A DNA stretch of 64,000 bases from a virus. The DNA lies in IMG/VR virus record IMGVR_UViG_3300032236_001727, positions 19,144 to 83,143 of that record; one strand, 5' to 3'. This document shows positions 1-6,599 of the stretch, in pieces (position 1 is the first letter of the stretch; the number at the start of each line of letters is the position of its first letter). The position numbers were made by a program, and so were the translations under genes. The notes below the pieces were generated by a model. It did no database searches and had not been told where the DNA came from. It saw only the letters and a list, made by a program, of their open reading frames with translations.

Positions 1-179
1 TCAGAATTTAGCCAATTTTCAGGGAAATAAGTATTAACTTTTATTGTCCTTGTTGTTTTATAAGCTATTATGCCTTCTTTCCTTTTCTTATTTTTTGGAA
101 ACAAACTACAATATTTTATATTGTTTACTGCTCCCAAACTCAAATACTTAATAATCCAAAATATGTTTTTGTTTTTCAT
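1..179 (-). CDS. Hypothetical protein, C-terminus beyond the window edge
   Basis: An open frame starts at the ATG at 177-179 and runs without a stop off the left edge, giving at least 59 residues. The N-terminus is lysine and asparagine rich (MKNKN), followed by a short hydrophobic stretch. The start overlaps the stop of the SET-domain gene as TAATG, which is typical translational coupling in this genome. No family is recognised and the full length is unknown. Confidence 0.55.
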   Translation of the reverse strand, partial: MKNKNIFWIIKYLSLGAVNNIKYCSLFPKNKKRKEGIIAYKTTRTIKVNTYFPENWLNS

Positions 180-586
180 TATTTTATATTTTTTATTGTT
201 TTAAAAGCTTCCCAGTACTGTTTTCCATAAGGACAAAATATTTCATTACCAGCATTTATATTTCTTGTAGCATATAATATTATCTGACTGTCAGCGTTTG
301 CTATTCTTGAATTGTTGCGTTTGGTTGTTTTTATAGGTCCACAACAATCATTTGCATATTTAGCATAACATTTGGATTCATAAGTATTTAAAACATATCC
401 ATTTTCTAAATCAATAGAATATAATGATTCTTCATATGGTATTTTATCTTCTTTAACTTTTCGTCCTGTGAATCTACTTATAACGTCTCCTTTCTTTATA
501 TTAATGTTAGTATAAAGACCATCTCCTATTATTTGAGACTTTTTAACTTCTAAATGTTTTTGATTTATCATTGAACTTTTATTCAT
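179..586 (-). CDS. SET-domain protein (putative lysine methyltransferase)
   Basis: About 135 residues that match the SET fold. A GDGLYT-like turn and an IKKGD segment open the domain. NGYVLNT and AKYANDC lie in the middle. The NSRIAN pseudoknot segment, a LYATRNI strand and a C-terminal IFCPYG-YW segment follow. SET enzymes transfer methyl from S-adenosylmethionine to lysine; the target here is unknown and could be a phage or host protein. The frame can be extended to a TTG at 601, but the ATG at 586 overlaps the upstream stop as ATGAATAA, so I prefer it. Transcription probably comes from the promoter at 985-1017. Family assignment is good; activity is inferred. Confidence 0.75.
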   Translation of the reverse strand: MNKSSMINQKHLEVKKSQIIGDGLYTNINIKKGDVISRFTGRKVKEDKIPYEESLYSIDLENGYVLNTYESKCYAKYANDCCGPIKTTKRNNSRIANADSQIILYATRNINAGNEIFCPYGKQYWEAFKTIKNIK

Positions 587-965
587 ATTTTCCAGACTCA
601 ATCTTTTCTCTTATCATATCAACAAACCTAATTCCGCTGGGTGTGATACCGTTTTCGTTCCACATATAATCTTGATCATGTAATCTTTGAATATTGTGGA
701 GGAATGTTTGTCCTAATTCTTGTAATGATAGAGGTAATAGAAGAAAAACATCGTCATTAGACACTGATGAATCCTCAAATTCACTATCTAATTCTTTAGA
801 TAATTTTTTATCTTCAATAAACCTTCCTATAGCACAACATTTTCCATTACTTTCATTGTAATATTCACAAGAAAATACACCAGTGCTACGTCTATTAGTA
901 TCTTCAGAATAATACTTTACAGTGTCATTGAGAAAGTCAATTTGTTTTTCTTTTATACTTTTCAT
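579..965 (-). CDS. Conserved phage hypothetical protein
   Basis: This 128-residue acidic protein resembles a small family common in phages. Landmarks are a Cys-rich GKCCAIGRF segment, a central acidic stretch, and a C-terminal helix set containing QRLHD and W. No catalytic motif is evident. It is the first gene after the promoter at 985-1017 and is translationally coupled to the SET-domain gene. Function unknown. Confidence 0.7.
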   Translation of the reverse strand: MKSIKEKQIDFLNDTVKYYSEDTNRRSTGVFSCEYYNESNGKCCAIGRFIEDKKLSKELDSEFEDSSVSNDDVFLLLPLSLQELGQTFLHNIQRLHDQDYMWNENGITPSGIRFVDMIREKIESGKYE

Positions 966-984
966 TTTTACTTATTTTTATAAT

Positions 985-1017
985 GTAAATATACGAAAAG
1001 TATTTTTAAAAGCCAAA
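985..1017 (-). promoter_or_regulatory. Bacteroidota-type promoter
   Basis: On the minus strand TTTG (1014-1017) is followed after exactly 20 bases by TATATTTAC (985-993). This fits the Bacteroidota -33 TTTG / -7 TAnnTTTG pattern. It lies about 20 bases upstream of the ATG at 965. Confidence 0.75.
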
Positions 1018-1019
1018 TT

Positions 1020-1256
1020 TTATTGCGAAGGAGGATTTTCAGATTTTTTAGAAAAGAAAAATCCAAGTTTATCTACACAAGTTGCACCTATGCAAGAACA
1101 AACTATTAAAGTTATTGAGTTAACTACTTCTGGTGATGGGGATGTTTTTAGATAAAGTGAACTACACAAAAATATGGTTCCTATAAAAGCTATTATTCTT
1201 TTTGTAGATTGAGTACCTGACTCATCTTGTAGCATAGATTTGATAAATTCTTTCAT
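1020..1256 (-). CDS. Small membrane protein, holin candidate
   Basis: From the ATG at 1256 the product is 78 residues with a short charged N-terminus (MKEFIKSML, then DESG) and two hydrophobic segments: about residues 20-38 and 45-65, the second being Cys/Ile rich. A charged, serine-rich C-terminus follows. This topology matches small class II-like phage holins whose N-terminus includes a DE-G--S--R turn. An endolysin lies in the same region at 3426-3896, which supports a lysis role. The frame extends upstream to a TTG at 1286, but the ATG begins the charged N-terminus expected of the family. Holin function is inferred from topology only. Confidence 0.55.
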   Translation of the reverse strand: MKEFIKSMLQDESGTQSTKRIIAFIGTIFLCSSLYLKTSPSPEVVNSITLIVCSCIGATCVDKLGFFFSKKSENPPSQ

Positions 1257-1287
1257 TTTATTATAAATATTATGAAAGAGTAGCAAA

Positions 1288-1479
1288 CTATATTATATTA
1301 GCGTATTTTTGTGGGTATTCTGTAGTTCCCACATTGGGTATTTTGGTTCCATCTTTTTCTGCAGTGACCCAAAATGATAATGGATTATCACTATAAACAC
1401 TTGCTATAACACATTTATATTCATGGTTCAAAAATCTTACATTGACTTTATCACCTATGTTGTGTTTTTGATGTTTCAT
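1288..1479 (-). CDS. Small hypothetical protein, SH3/KOW-like
   Basis: A 63-residue basic protein. It starts with a GDKVNVRFLNHEY segment and continues with alternating strands (CVIASVY, SFWVTAEKDG), a pattern expected of a small SH3- or KOW-like beta barrel. No catalytic residues stand out. It lies directly upstream of the holin candidate with two bases between them, so the two are probably cotranscribed. Function unknown. Confidence 0.5.
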   Translation of the reverse strand: MKHQKHNIGDKVNVRFLNHEYKCVIASVYSDNPLSFWVTAEKDGTKIPNVGTTEYPQKYANII

Positions 1480-1508
1480 TAAATAGTGGTGTTTAGTTGT
1501 TAAAAAAT

Positions 1509-1612
1509 AAATGAGGAATTGCTTTCAGGATTGAATTAATATTTCGCGTACATTGGTAATTACTCCAACAGTTATTTTATTAACTACCAACTCAATGGTA
1601 CTATCCTCATTT
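1509..1612 (-). other. Structured intergenic element
   Basis: The 155 bases between the 3' end of tRNA-Leu and the next gene contain a perfect 9-base inverted repeat (1509-1517 with 1604-1612) that closes a roughly 100-base region. Inside are further complementary pieces: TACCA with TGGTA and GTTA with TAAC. On the minus strand the closing stem is followed by ATTTTTT, so the element may end as a terminator. It could also be a decayed tRNA. No open frame is convincing here. Confidence 0.35.
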
Positions 1613-1687
1613 AACCTTGGTGTCAATCATAGTTTGGTACCGGGAGCGGGAATCGAACCCGCACGGCCTTTTGGGCCAAGAGATTTT

Positions 1688-2370
1688 CTTACTACTATAG
1701 TTTTCACTACCACTGAACGTGTTTGTAGTCTGGACTATACCTTCACCATACTTTCGTTTAGGTGTTCCGTGTCTAGTCTCTACACCTTCTTCATTTCTGA
1801 AGCTTGGCTCGGTATTACCATTTTAAAGGCTTCACCGAATTTACGGAATTCTACTCCTTAAATTTCTCTAAGGGCACTCAAATTTTGTTTGTTCCTACCA
1901 GCATAAGTAGTTGTTTGTGAATGGCAATTAGGGCATAAAAATCTTAAATTTTCTATTCTATGGTCCCCATTGATTCCATTTATATGATCTAGATGAAGTG
2001 AAATACTCATATTATTCCATTCATTTATACCACATATAGAACACTTATATTCAATTAAACCATTTTTAATTATTTCTTTTCTTACTGAACATCTAGAAGC
2101 ATAATCTTCTATATGTGTTATACGCTTACTAATATTTTTATTTAATCCCTTTCCTGATTGGTTGGGTTTATAACAATCATATTTTAAAGCATATTTTTTG
2201 AAAGAATTAAAATGTAAATTTAATTTAGCAGCAGCTCTAGCCATAGAAGGCTCAGTGTTGCATACTTCTATAAAGTATTCTTTACTTATGCTAGTTATTT
2301 TTTTCATATCTATCAGTTTTATGTATTTACCCATAAATATGAAAAAATTTCAAAGAACTAAAACTCTCTC
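1688..2370 (-). ncRNA. Group I self-splicing intron in tRNA-Leu(UAA)
   Basis: The 683-nt intron follows a U at the 5' splice site and ends in G. P1 is visible: exon GACUU pairs with intron GAGUU (intron nt 5-9) with the diagnostic U-G at the cleavage site and a GAGA loop. Core elements lie at the 3' side. P (1828-1842) and Q (1802-1813) form P4 through UCGGU/ACCGA. The R segment (about 1769-1786, GUAGAGACUAGAC) and the S segment (about 1728-1744, AAGGUAUAGUCC) pair GACUA/UAGUC as P7. An HNH endonuclease gene fills the region between P1 and the core. The site and core resemble the bacterial tRNA-Leu IC3 introns. Confidence 0.92.
1858..2334 (-). CDS. Intron-encoded HNH homing endonuclease
   Basis: A 158-residue protein wholly inside the group I intron. 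The N-terminal half contains a helix-turn-helix-like segment (MARAAAKLNLHFNSFKKYALKY) with an intervening basic GKGLNK stretch. The C-terminal half is an HNH nuclease: CSICG, LHLDHINGI with the catalytic His, a central NLRFLCPNCH zinc knuckle, then a basic tail. Two CxxC pairs would hold zinc. Such enzymes cut intronless alleles and drive homing of the intron. The start ATG at 2334 is 37 bases into the intron and the stop is at the edge of the catalytic core, so the gene occupies the peripheral loop. Confidence 0.9.
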   Translation of the reverse strand: MGKYIKLIDMKKITSISKEYFIEVCNTEPSMARAAAKLNLHFNSFKKYALKYDCYKPNQSGKGLNKNISKRITHIEDYASRCSVRKEIIKNGLIEYKCSICGINEWNNMSISLHLDHINGINGDHRIENLRFLCPNCHSQTTTYAGRNKQNLSALREI

Positions 2371-2406
2371 AAGTCTCTCATGTCTACCTTTTCATCACCC
2401 CGGCAT

Positions 2407-2432
2407 AAAAAAGATGCTGCAGTCATCTTTTT
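2407..2432 (-). terminator. Intrinsic terminator abutting tRNA-Leu
   Basis: On the minus strand AAAAAGATG (2424-2432) pairs with CATCTTTTT (2408-2416) around a 7-base loop, and the 3' arm is a run of T. It follows the gene ending at 2448. The mature 5' end of tRNA-Leu (2404) is only three bases beyond the hairpin, so the hairpin may also be the tRNA 5' leader. Confidence 0.7.
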
Positions 2433-2447
2433 CTCGTTTTCTGTGTT

Positions 2448-2741
2448 TTATTCTATCTCATAATATAAAGCATCTTCAAGTAGTTCTTCTGAGAGATGGT
2501 TTATATATTTATTAAGTTGGCTTATGAAATCATATCCTATTTCTTCTAATTCAGAAATCAAAGCTTCATAATCTGAAAACTTTTTTTCATATTGAGATAA
2601 ATTCTCATCTTCTGATACTATCCAACAAAACAAACTAAATAGTTCAATGTCGATCATGGCGTTTTCTGATGTGAAGCATCGCATAAACCCCGTGTGGTCT
2701 TTGTCAGACATTATGTGCTCGTAATTTGTTATTATAACCAT
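2448..2741 (-). CDS. Acidic hypothetical protein
   Basis: 97 residues, strongly acidic and predicted mostly helical (LSQYEKKFSDYEALISELEEIG). No Cys pair, nucleotide-binding or membrane motif is visible. It is a monocistronic unit: the promoter at 2762-2794 lies directly upstream and an intrinsic terminator follows at 2407-2432. Function unknown. Confidence 0.6.
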   Translation of the reverse strand: MVIITNYEHIMSDKDHTGFMRCFTSENAMIDIELFSLFCWIVSEDENLSQYEKKFSDYEALISELEEIGYDFISQLNKYINHLSEELLEDALYYEIE

Positions 2742-2761
2742 TTACTTAATTTTCTTATAGT

Positions 2762-2794
2762 GTAAATATACGAAAGATTTTTTAAAAAGCCAAA
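2762..2794 (-). promoter_or_regulatory. Bacteroidota-type promoter
   Basis: TTTG (2791-2794), 20 bases, TATATTTAC (2762-2770) on the minus strand. Nearly identical in sequence to the promoter at 985-1017, including the GCTTTT after TTTG and the CG before the -7 box. Confidence 0.75.
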
Positions 2795-2799
2795 TTTTT

Positions 2800-3411
2800 T
2801 TAATTATTTAGATGCTTATTGAAAATCTTTTTCACATCATTTATACCTAATTCAATAGATAATCGTTTATTTGGTTCTTCAAATTTTTTATCAATATCCA
2901 TTGAATCTACTATACAATAATACATTTCATTAGCATTATTTCCTAAGAAATATATTTCAGAATACTGTATGTTTTCAGATTGATATAATCGTTTTAATAA
3001 ACTATTAGGCATATCCTTTATTACTTTATATGTTTGTCCATTCTTTTGAATGTCTATAAGCATATCTACATATGGGCCATCTATTTTTATACTATTGTAT
3101 TTCTGGTATATTTCTAAATCTTCATCAATAGTAGAGGCATATAGCAGTTTTGTAAACATTTCACTACCTGGTTTGGGAATTCCTCCACCGTTTGAAGCTC
3201 TCAATATTAGCACCTTATCGGCACCCGAATCTTGTAATAGTTGTTCTATTATTCTATATATTTGAGATAAGTCTTGTAAATTGTTAGATAATTTTTCAAG
3301 ATGTTTTTTTCTTGTTTTTTCTCTAAAATGATTTATAATTTTTACAAATCCAGCTCCTCCTAAAAAATTCAATATAGCTACAATTATATTACTTACAGGG
3401 AGTATATTCAT
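2800..3411 (-). CDS. Membrane-anchored hypothetical protein
   Basis: 203 residues. An N-terminal hydrophobic segment (about residues 5-24, SNIIVAILNFLGGAGFVKII) precedes a basic, helical stretch (REKTRKKHLEKL). A soluble domain then includes LILRASNGGGIP and a C-terminal helix. The topology is one membrane anchor with the bulk on one side. It lies 14 bases downstream of the endolysin, so a spanin-like or other lysis-associated role is possible. The soluble part also loosely resembles a GAF-type sensor fold. No function is assigned. Confidence 0.55.
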   Translation of the reverse strand: MNILPVSNIIVAILNFLGGAGFVKIINHFREKTRKKHLEKLSNNLQDLSQIYRIIEQLLQDSGADKVLILRASNGGGIPKPGSEMFTKLLYASTIDEDLEIYQKYNSIKIDGPYVDMLIDIQKNGQTYKVIKDMPNSLLKRLYQSENIQYSEIYFLGNNANEMYYCIVDSMDIDKKFEEPNKRLSIELGINDVKKIFNKHLNN

Positions 3412-3425
3412 CTTATTTTCTCTTA

Positions 3426-3896
3426 TTACATAGGTTTAAAATACAAATCTGCTTCAGCCTTTCTTCTGCGAACAAGACCAGGAATTATTTCTTTTCCAGC
3501 ATATACCCATTTAGCAAATTGGTTTCTTATGTCTGGGTTATTTGGGTTTGTGTTTACTTCTTTAAGTAATGTGCTGTATAATAAAGACATTATTCCAAGA
3601 TTATATGCAAAACACATCAAAGCATCAAATTGATTTTGATTTATTTGAGTTTTTATCATATCTGAAACTGATTTGGCTCTTGGGGCTATGTCGGCCATAA
3701 ACAATTGTTCAGCTTGTTGTTCTGTTATAATGTCTCCTGATTTCACTTTTTGCCCATTAGGCATAATGAGAGAACCATATCCAATTGTCCATATTCCTAC
3801 AGAATCTTGATATGATTTTAATTTGTCTCCCTCAAATTCTTTAATTAAATCTATACCAGCTTTACCTATTTGTGTAATTTTTTCCATAGAAAACAT
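3426..3896 (-). CDS. Endolysin, GH24 phage lysozyme
   Basis: 156 residues, the usual length for T4/P22-type lysozymes, which cleave the MurNAc-GlcNAc bond of peptidoglycan. The catalytic triad is visible: Glu22 in KEFEG, Asp31 in YQDSVG and Thr37 in WTIGYG. Downstream helices contain QFDALMCFAYNLG and a basic GLVRRRKAEADLY C-terminus, both family landmarks. There is no signal peptide, so release would depend on a holin such as the candidate at 1020-1256. Translation may start at residue 4 (ATG at 3887), which gives the more typical N-terminus. Confidence 0.93.
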   Translation of the reverse strand: MFSMEKITQIGKAGIDLIKEFEGDKLKSYQDSVGIWTIGYGSLIMPNGQKVKSGDIITEQQAEQLFMADIAPRAKSVSDMIKTQINQNQFDALMCFAYNLGIMSLLYSTLLKEVNTNPNNPDIRNQFAKWVYAGKEIIPGLVRRRKAEADLYFKPM

Positions 3897-3939
3897 ATAT
3901 TATAACAATACATATGTTCCCTATTTGAAAAATACATTA

Positions 3940-4380
3940 CTACATATGCTCTATTTCATCTAAAACATAGTTAGATAATTTAGCATTTTTTAATACAGTT
4001 TCTATTATGCTTCTTGTATTCTTTTTGGATGGATTTTTAATATTATCAAAAACTAACATATTATCTTTTATATAATAATATAGTATATTTGGCTTTGATA
4101 CTATAGATTTCATTAAATCATCTATACTGCTTTTAGTTTTGATTGGGAATAAAAATCCCTGCTGTCTCTCAATCATTTTTCTTTTAGCAGGTATGGCAGG
4201 ACCAAAATGTTTTTCAATTATATCCTTTGCATTCATATGGTTTTGCATATTTGAAATATACATTCCATAATTATTTATGTCTTTAAAGGCCTCTACTATT
4301 TTTGAAATTTCATCACTTGTAATGCAGTAATCATATGTTATCTGTATTTTTTTATTATCTTCTCCTATTTGTATATCCAC
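3940..4380 (-). CDS. Hypothetical protein (GTG start)
   Basis: 146 residues with an apparent GTG start; no ATG occurs near the beginning in this frame. Mixed alpha/beta pattern with a basic middle (AKRKMIERQQ) and a helical C-terminus. No recognised motif. It lies between a small gene at 4392 and the endolysin, in the operon driven from 5028-5060. Function unknown. Confidence 0.6.
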   Translation of the reverse strand: MDIQIGEDNKKIQITYDYCITSDEISKIVEAFKDINNYGMYISNMQNHMNAKDIIEKHFGPAIPAKRKMIERQQGFLFPIKTKSSIDDLMKSIVSKPNILYYYIKDNMLVFDNIKNPSKKNTRSIIETVLKNAKLSNYVLDEIEHM

Positions 4381-4391
4381 TCATATTCATT

Positions 4392-4700
4392 TTATCCAAA
4401 TTTAACAATATCTGTTCTTCGTTTATCTATTCTTTTTCCGTCTTTGTAATTTATTCCTTTTACTACATCTTGTGTAGGAATAATTTCATTGGTTTCATAA
4501 AAGTAAATAGGACCATTATATTCTTCATGATGTACATTTTTAGGGTTTGAAATATTTAATATCCTTCTTTTTCCACCAAAGCTTCTAAAATCTCGTGGAG
4601 TAACACGAGCCCATTTTTCATCAATGAAATTAACCTCTAGACATAACTGTGTAGGGAAATCATATTGTATTTTTACTGTATTGCCTCTTTTTTCAGCCAT
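4392..4700 (-). CDS. Hypothetical protein
   Basis: 102 residues, basic, beta-rich in the first half (NTVKIQYDF, LCLEVNFIDEKWARVT), with a conserved-looking KRRILNI stretch and a basic C-terminus (KRIDKRR). No catalytic or metal-binding residues stand out. Eleven bases separate it from the next gene, so it is part of the operon that includes the endolysin. Function unknown. Confidence 0.6.
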   Translation of the reverse strand: MAEKRGNTVKIQYDFPTQLCLEVNFIDEKWARVTPRDFRSFGGKRRILNISNPKNVHHEEYNGPIYFYETNEIIPTQDVVKGINYKDGKRIDKRRTDIVKFG

Positions 4701-4723
4701 TGTTATTAATGATTCCTTTATTT

Positions 4724-5008
4724 TTAAATGTTGTTTTGAACTTCTTTTTGAAGTTCATCCATTAATTCAGATATGTCAATATCATCGAGGGGCTTAAATC
4801 GTTTTGAATCAAACCATAGTCCTTTTATTTTTCTTTTACATACCTCACAGTAGGACTGCTCAATAAATACTTCTATGTCTACTGATAAAATAATAGGTTT
4901 ATGTTCGCAAAAGCTCATTATACCGTTCACTAAATAAACCTGTCCCTCTCTAATAACGTTCTCATAACTCTCCAAAGCCACCACCTCTTTGCCTACTTCA
5001 AATCCCAT
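4724..5008 (-). CDS. Small conserved protein with zinc-knuckle-like CxxC
   Basis: 94 residues. The N-terminus (GKEVVALESYE) begins a beta-strand domain. A Cys-His pair (FCEHK) and a CEVCKRK knuckle could bind one zinc ion. The end is acidic and helical (PLDDIDISELMDEL). Short proteins of this architecture are frequent in Bacteroidota phages. It is the first gene behind the promoter at 5028-5060. Function unknown. Confidence 0.65.
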   Translation of the reverse strand: MGFEVGKEVVALESYENVIREGQVYLVNGIMSFCEHKPIILSVDIEVFIEQSYCEVCKRKIKGLWFDSKRFKPLDDIDISELMDELQKEVQNNI

Positions 5009-5027
5009 GTTGTTTGATTTTTATAAT

Positions 5028-5060
5028 ATAAAAATACGAAAAATTTTTTAAAAAGCCAAC
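5028..5060 (-). promoter_or_regulatory. Bacteroidota-type promoter
   Basis: GTTG (5057-5060, variant of TTTG), 20 bases, TATTTTTAT (5028-5036) on the minus strand. It would start the operon from the gene at 4724-5008 through the endolysin. Confidence 0.6.
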
Positions 5061-5094
5061 TATTTTCATTAAAATATTATATTTTCAATTGTTT

Positions 5095-5397
5095 TTAATA
5101 TAAGTCTTCTGAGAATAATTCGTCTGTTGAGTAATTCAGTTCACCTCCATTTTCTATATGTAATTTAGCGGCTTCCTCTCTATTCAAAAATCTATTGGCA
5201 GAGGTCAAAAAGCCTTGAACACTTTTGCCCATTTCGTGTTGTTTTTTGCCAAGTAAAGAAGCGCATTGACCGATTATATGATTATGCCTATGACCGCATA
5301 AAACCGTTCCTGAGCTGATGTTTTTCACCTTATACGGATATTCCATAGGATAATCTAAATAGTGAATAGCGGCACATAATATTTTTTCTTTAGACAT
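5095..5397 (-). CDS. Conserved phage hypothetical protein
   Basis: 100 residues belonging, by pattern, to a small family widespread in phages of Bacteroidota. Landmarks are the opening KILCAAIHY, a CGHRHNHII segment with several potential metal-binding His, and the ending GFLTSANRFLNREEAAKLH. The His/Cys cluster is suggestive of metal binding but no reaction is known. It overlaps no neighbour; two bases separate it from the next gene. Confidence 0.7.
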   Translation of the reverse strand: MSKEKILCAAIHYLDYPMEYPYKVKNISSGTVLCGHRHNHIIGQCASLLGKKQHEMGKSVQGFLTSANRFLNREEAAKLHIENGGELNYSTDELFSEDLY

Positions 5398-5399
5398 AA

Positions 5400-5672
5400 T
5401 TAAAATTTTTTAGAAAAGTTAATAAAATAATCTTCTTCTTCAGAAGTTAATCTATCTCTACTAGAAAATATTTTTAAAAGAGCTGCAAAAAGCTCAGTAT
5501 CCATAAGAGTTGGATTTTTATAGACTGGGAGAGAAAATTCGTTTGCAAATTCTACTAAAGGATTTTCGTTATCAAAATCATCTTTTAATAAACGATACAT
5601 CTCTTTTTTCTCATAAGTAGACATTTCATAATATATGTCTTGCACACTTAAATCAATATCGAAATTTGGCAT
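5400..5672 (-). CDS. Acidic hypothetical protein
   Basis: 90 residues, mostly helical and acidic (STYEKKEMYRLLKDDFDNE). The second half carries LMDTELFAALLKIFSSRDRLTSEEE, which looks like a small helical bundle. No Cys, nucleotide-binding or membrane motif. Part of a run of short early-type genes between 5.1 and 6.5 kb. Function unknown. Confidence 0.6.
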   Translation of the reverse strand: MPNFDIDLSVQDIYYEMSTYEKKEMYRLLKDDFDNENPLVEFANEFSLPVYKNPTLMDTELFAALLKIFSSRDRLTSEEEDYFINFSKKF

Positions 5673-5702
5673 ATTTTTATTATTTTTAAAATGATTAAAT
5701 TC

Positions 5703-5954
5703 TTAAACAAGTTTAGTTCCTAGTAGAGTTTCTAACTTATCAACACATTTTATTCTTGTATTTTTAATAATAGGATTTTCTTTGAAAGATTTAGTTATTA
5801 TTAGACAAGTCTTTAATCTTCCAACATTTGCTTCTGATATTAAATTAACCATCTTAGTTTCAACATTTGTAAAATCTTTAGCATCTAATAGCTTTTTGAA
5901 TTCATAATGTAATTTTATCAAATCATCAACTTCTTTTCTAACTTCTTCTCTCAT
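5703..5954 (-). CDS. Small helical hypothetical protein
   Basis: 83 residues, predicted almost entirely helical, starting MREEVRKEVDDLIKLHYEF. The C-terminus is basic with a single Cys. No family recognised. It lies between two equally small genes with short gaps and no promoter signal, so it is probably cotranscribed. Confidence 0.6.
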   Translation of the reverse strand: MREEVRKEVDDLIKLHYEFKKLLDAKDFTNVETKMVNLISEANVGRLKTCLIITKSFKENPIIKNTRIKCVDKLETLLGTKLV

Positions 5955-5975
5955 TGTTTTTTGTTTTAGGTCATT

Positions 5976-6215
5976 TTATAGAATTTTCCCATCATTATTA
6001 TAGACACTTACCGCTTCTTCTGCTGTGTCAAATCTATAAGAATATGACTCCCCATTATGTCTGCCTTCAACTCTGAAATATGTTTCTTCAAACTTTCCAT
6101 GTTTTGTTAGAATGGTTACTACTTGTAGTTCCTTATATCCATTACCACCGCTTGAAGATGCCAATGATTTAACTACTTCGCCTACTAGGTCACTAATTTT
6201 TACTTGATGTGTCAT
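5976..6215 (-). CDS. Small hypothetical protein
   Basis: 79 residues with a beta-strand rich centre (KELQVVTILTK, TYFRVEGRH, SYSYRFDTAEEAV) and a Ser/Gly linker (SLASSSGGNG) near residue 20. The pattern of a strand pair followed by a DTAEEAV helix is common in short phage proteins of unknown role. Function unknown. Confidence 0.6.
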   Translation of the reverse strand: MTHQVKISDLVGEVVKSLASSSGGNGYKELQVVTILTKHGKFEETYFRVEGRHNGESYSYRFDTAEEAVSVYNNDGKIL

Positions 6216-6224
6216 ATTTTTTAT

Positions 6225-6479
6225 TTAAACTTGAGTATTTCCTATATAAAATTTGCAATTAATAAATGAAGGCTCATATTCTCTATGTTCAGCAATCATA
6301 TCCTCTATATCATAGAAAGTGCTATATGAAGCTAATTTTAGGTTATGGTTCACACATATAATTTCGGCTTCATCTCCTCTTATGGGATGTTCATAAAATT
6401 CAATAACCTGACCTAGTCTGTTTGTCATTTCTGAGTATTTTGTAGGTTTTTTAGACATTAGGTTTGAGTAATTGAGCAT
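6225..6479 (-). CDS. Small hypothetical protein
   Basis: 84 residues; a start at residue 8 (ATG at 6458) is equally possible. Features are a QVIEFYEHPIRGDEAEIICV strand pair and a C-terminal FINCKFYIGN strand. Mildly acidic, no recognised motif. It is the first gene downstream of the tRNA-like element at 6511-6584. Function unknown. Confidence 0.6.
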   Translation of the reverse strand: MLNYSNLMSKKPTKYSEMTNRLGQVIEFYEHPIRGDEAEIICVNHNLKLASYSTFYDIEDMIAEHREYEPSFINCKFYIGNTQV

Positions 6480-6510
6480 GTTTATTATGTTTTTTGTTAT
6501 TGGATATTAG

Positions 6511-6584
6511 GATTTAAGAAAGGATTTGAACCTTTACCTCGCGCCTTCTAGTCAGCCCTTATGCTACCGTTACACCACTTAAAT
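6511..6584 (-). tRNA. tRNA-like gene, anticodon arm abnormal
   Basis: A perfect acceptor stem (ATTTAAG with CTTAAAT), a D arm (GTGT, loop with GG, GCAT), variable region GAGGT and T arm (AAAGG, TTCAAAT, CCTTT) are all present; discriminator C, CCA not encoded. The 19 bases where a 17-base anticodon arm belongs do not form a normal stem, and no 7-base loop with U33 and a plausible anticodon can be drawn. It may be a decayed tRNA, or one altered in the anticodon loop. The isotype is left open. Confidence 0.7.
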
Positions 6585-6599
6585 CTTTTCAAATCATTA

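Larger units (their letters stand above)
1635..2404 (-). tRNA. tRNA-Leu(UAA), interrupted by a group I intron
   Basis: The 5' exon (2404-2371, 34 nt) begins GCCGGGG and ends AGAGACTT. The 3' exon (1687-1635) begins AAAATCTCT and ends TCCCGGT-A-CCA with the CCA encoded. Joined, the acceptor stem pairs over seven positions with two G-U pairs. The anticodon stem AGAGA/TCTCT closes a loop CTTAAAA whose anticodon is UAA. A long class II variable arm (GGCC...GGCC) and a T arm (GCGGG/CCCGC around TTCGATT) confirm leucine. The insertion falls exactly between U34 and A35. The mature tRNA would read UUA, a common codon in this AT-rich genome. Confidence 0.93.

Noticed and set aside
922-1155. 77-residue plus-strand frame
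   Set aside because: It is a shadow over a promoter and the holin candidate gene; all supported genes are on the minus strand.
1553-1861. 102-residue plus-strand frame
   Set aside because: It lies over the tRNA-Leu 3' exon and the group I intron core, whose RNA structure fully explains the sequence.
6511-6584. Amber suppressor tRNA reading (CUA in the loop)
   Set aside because: A loop GACUAGA could be drawn, but only on a stem with two G-G mismatches and without U33, so the anticodon is left unassigned.
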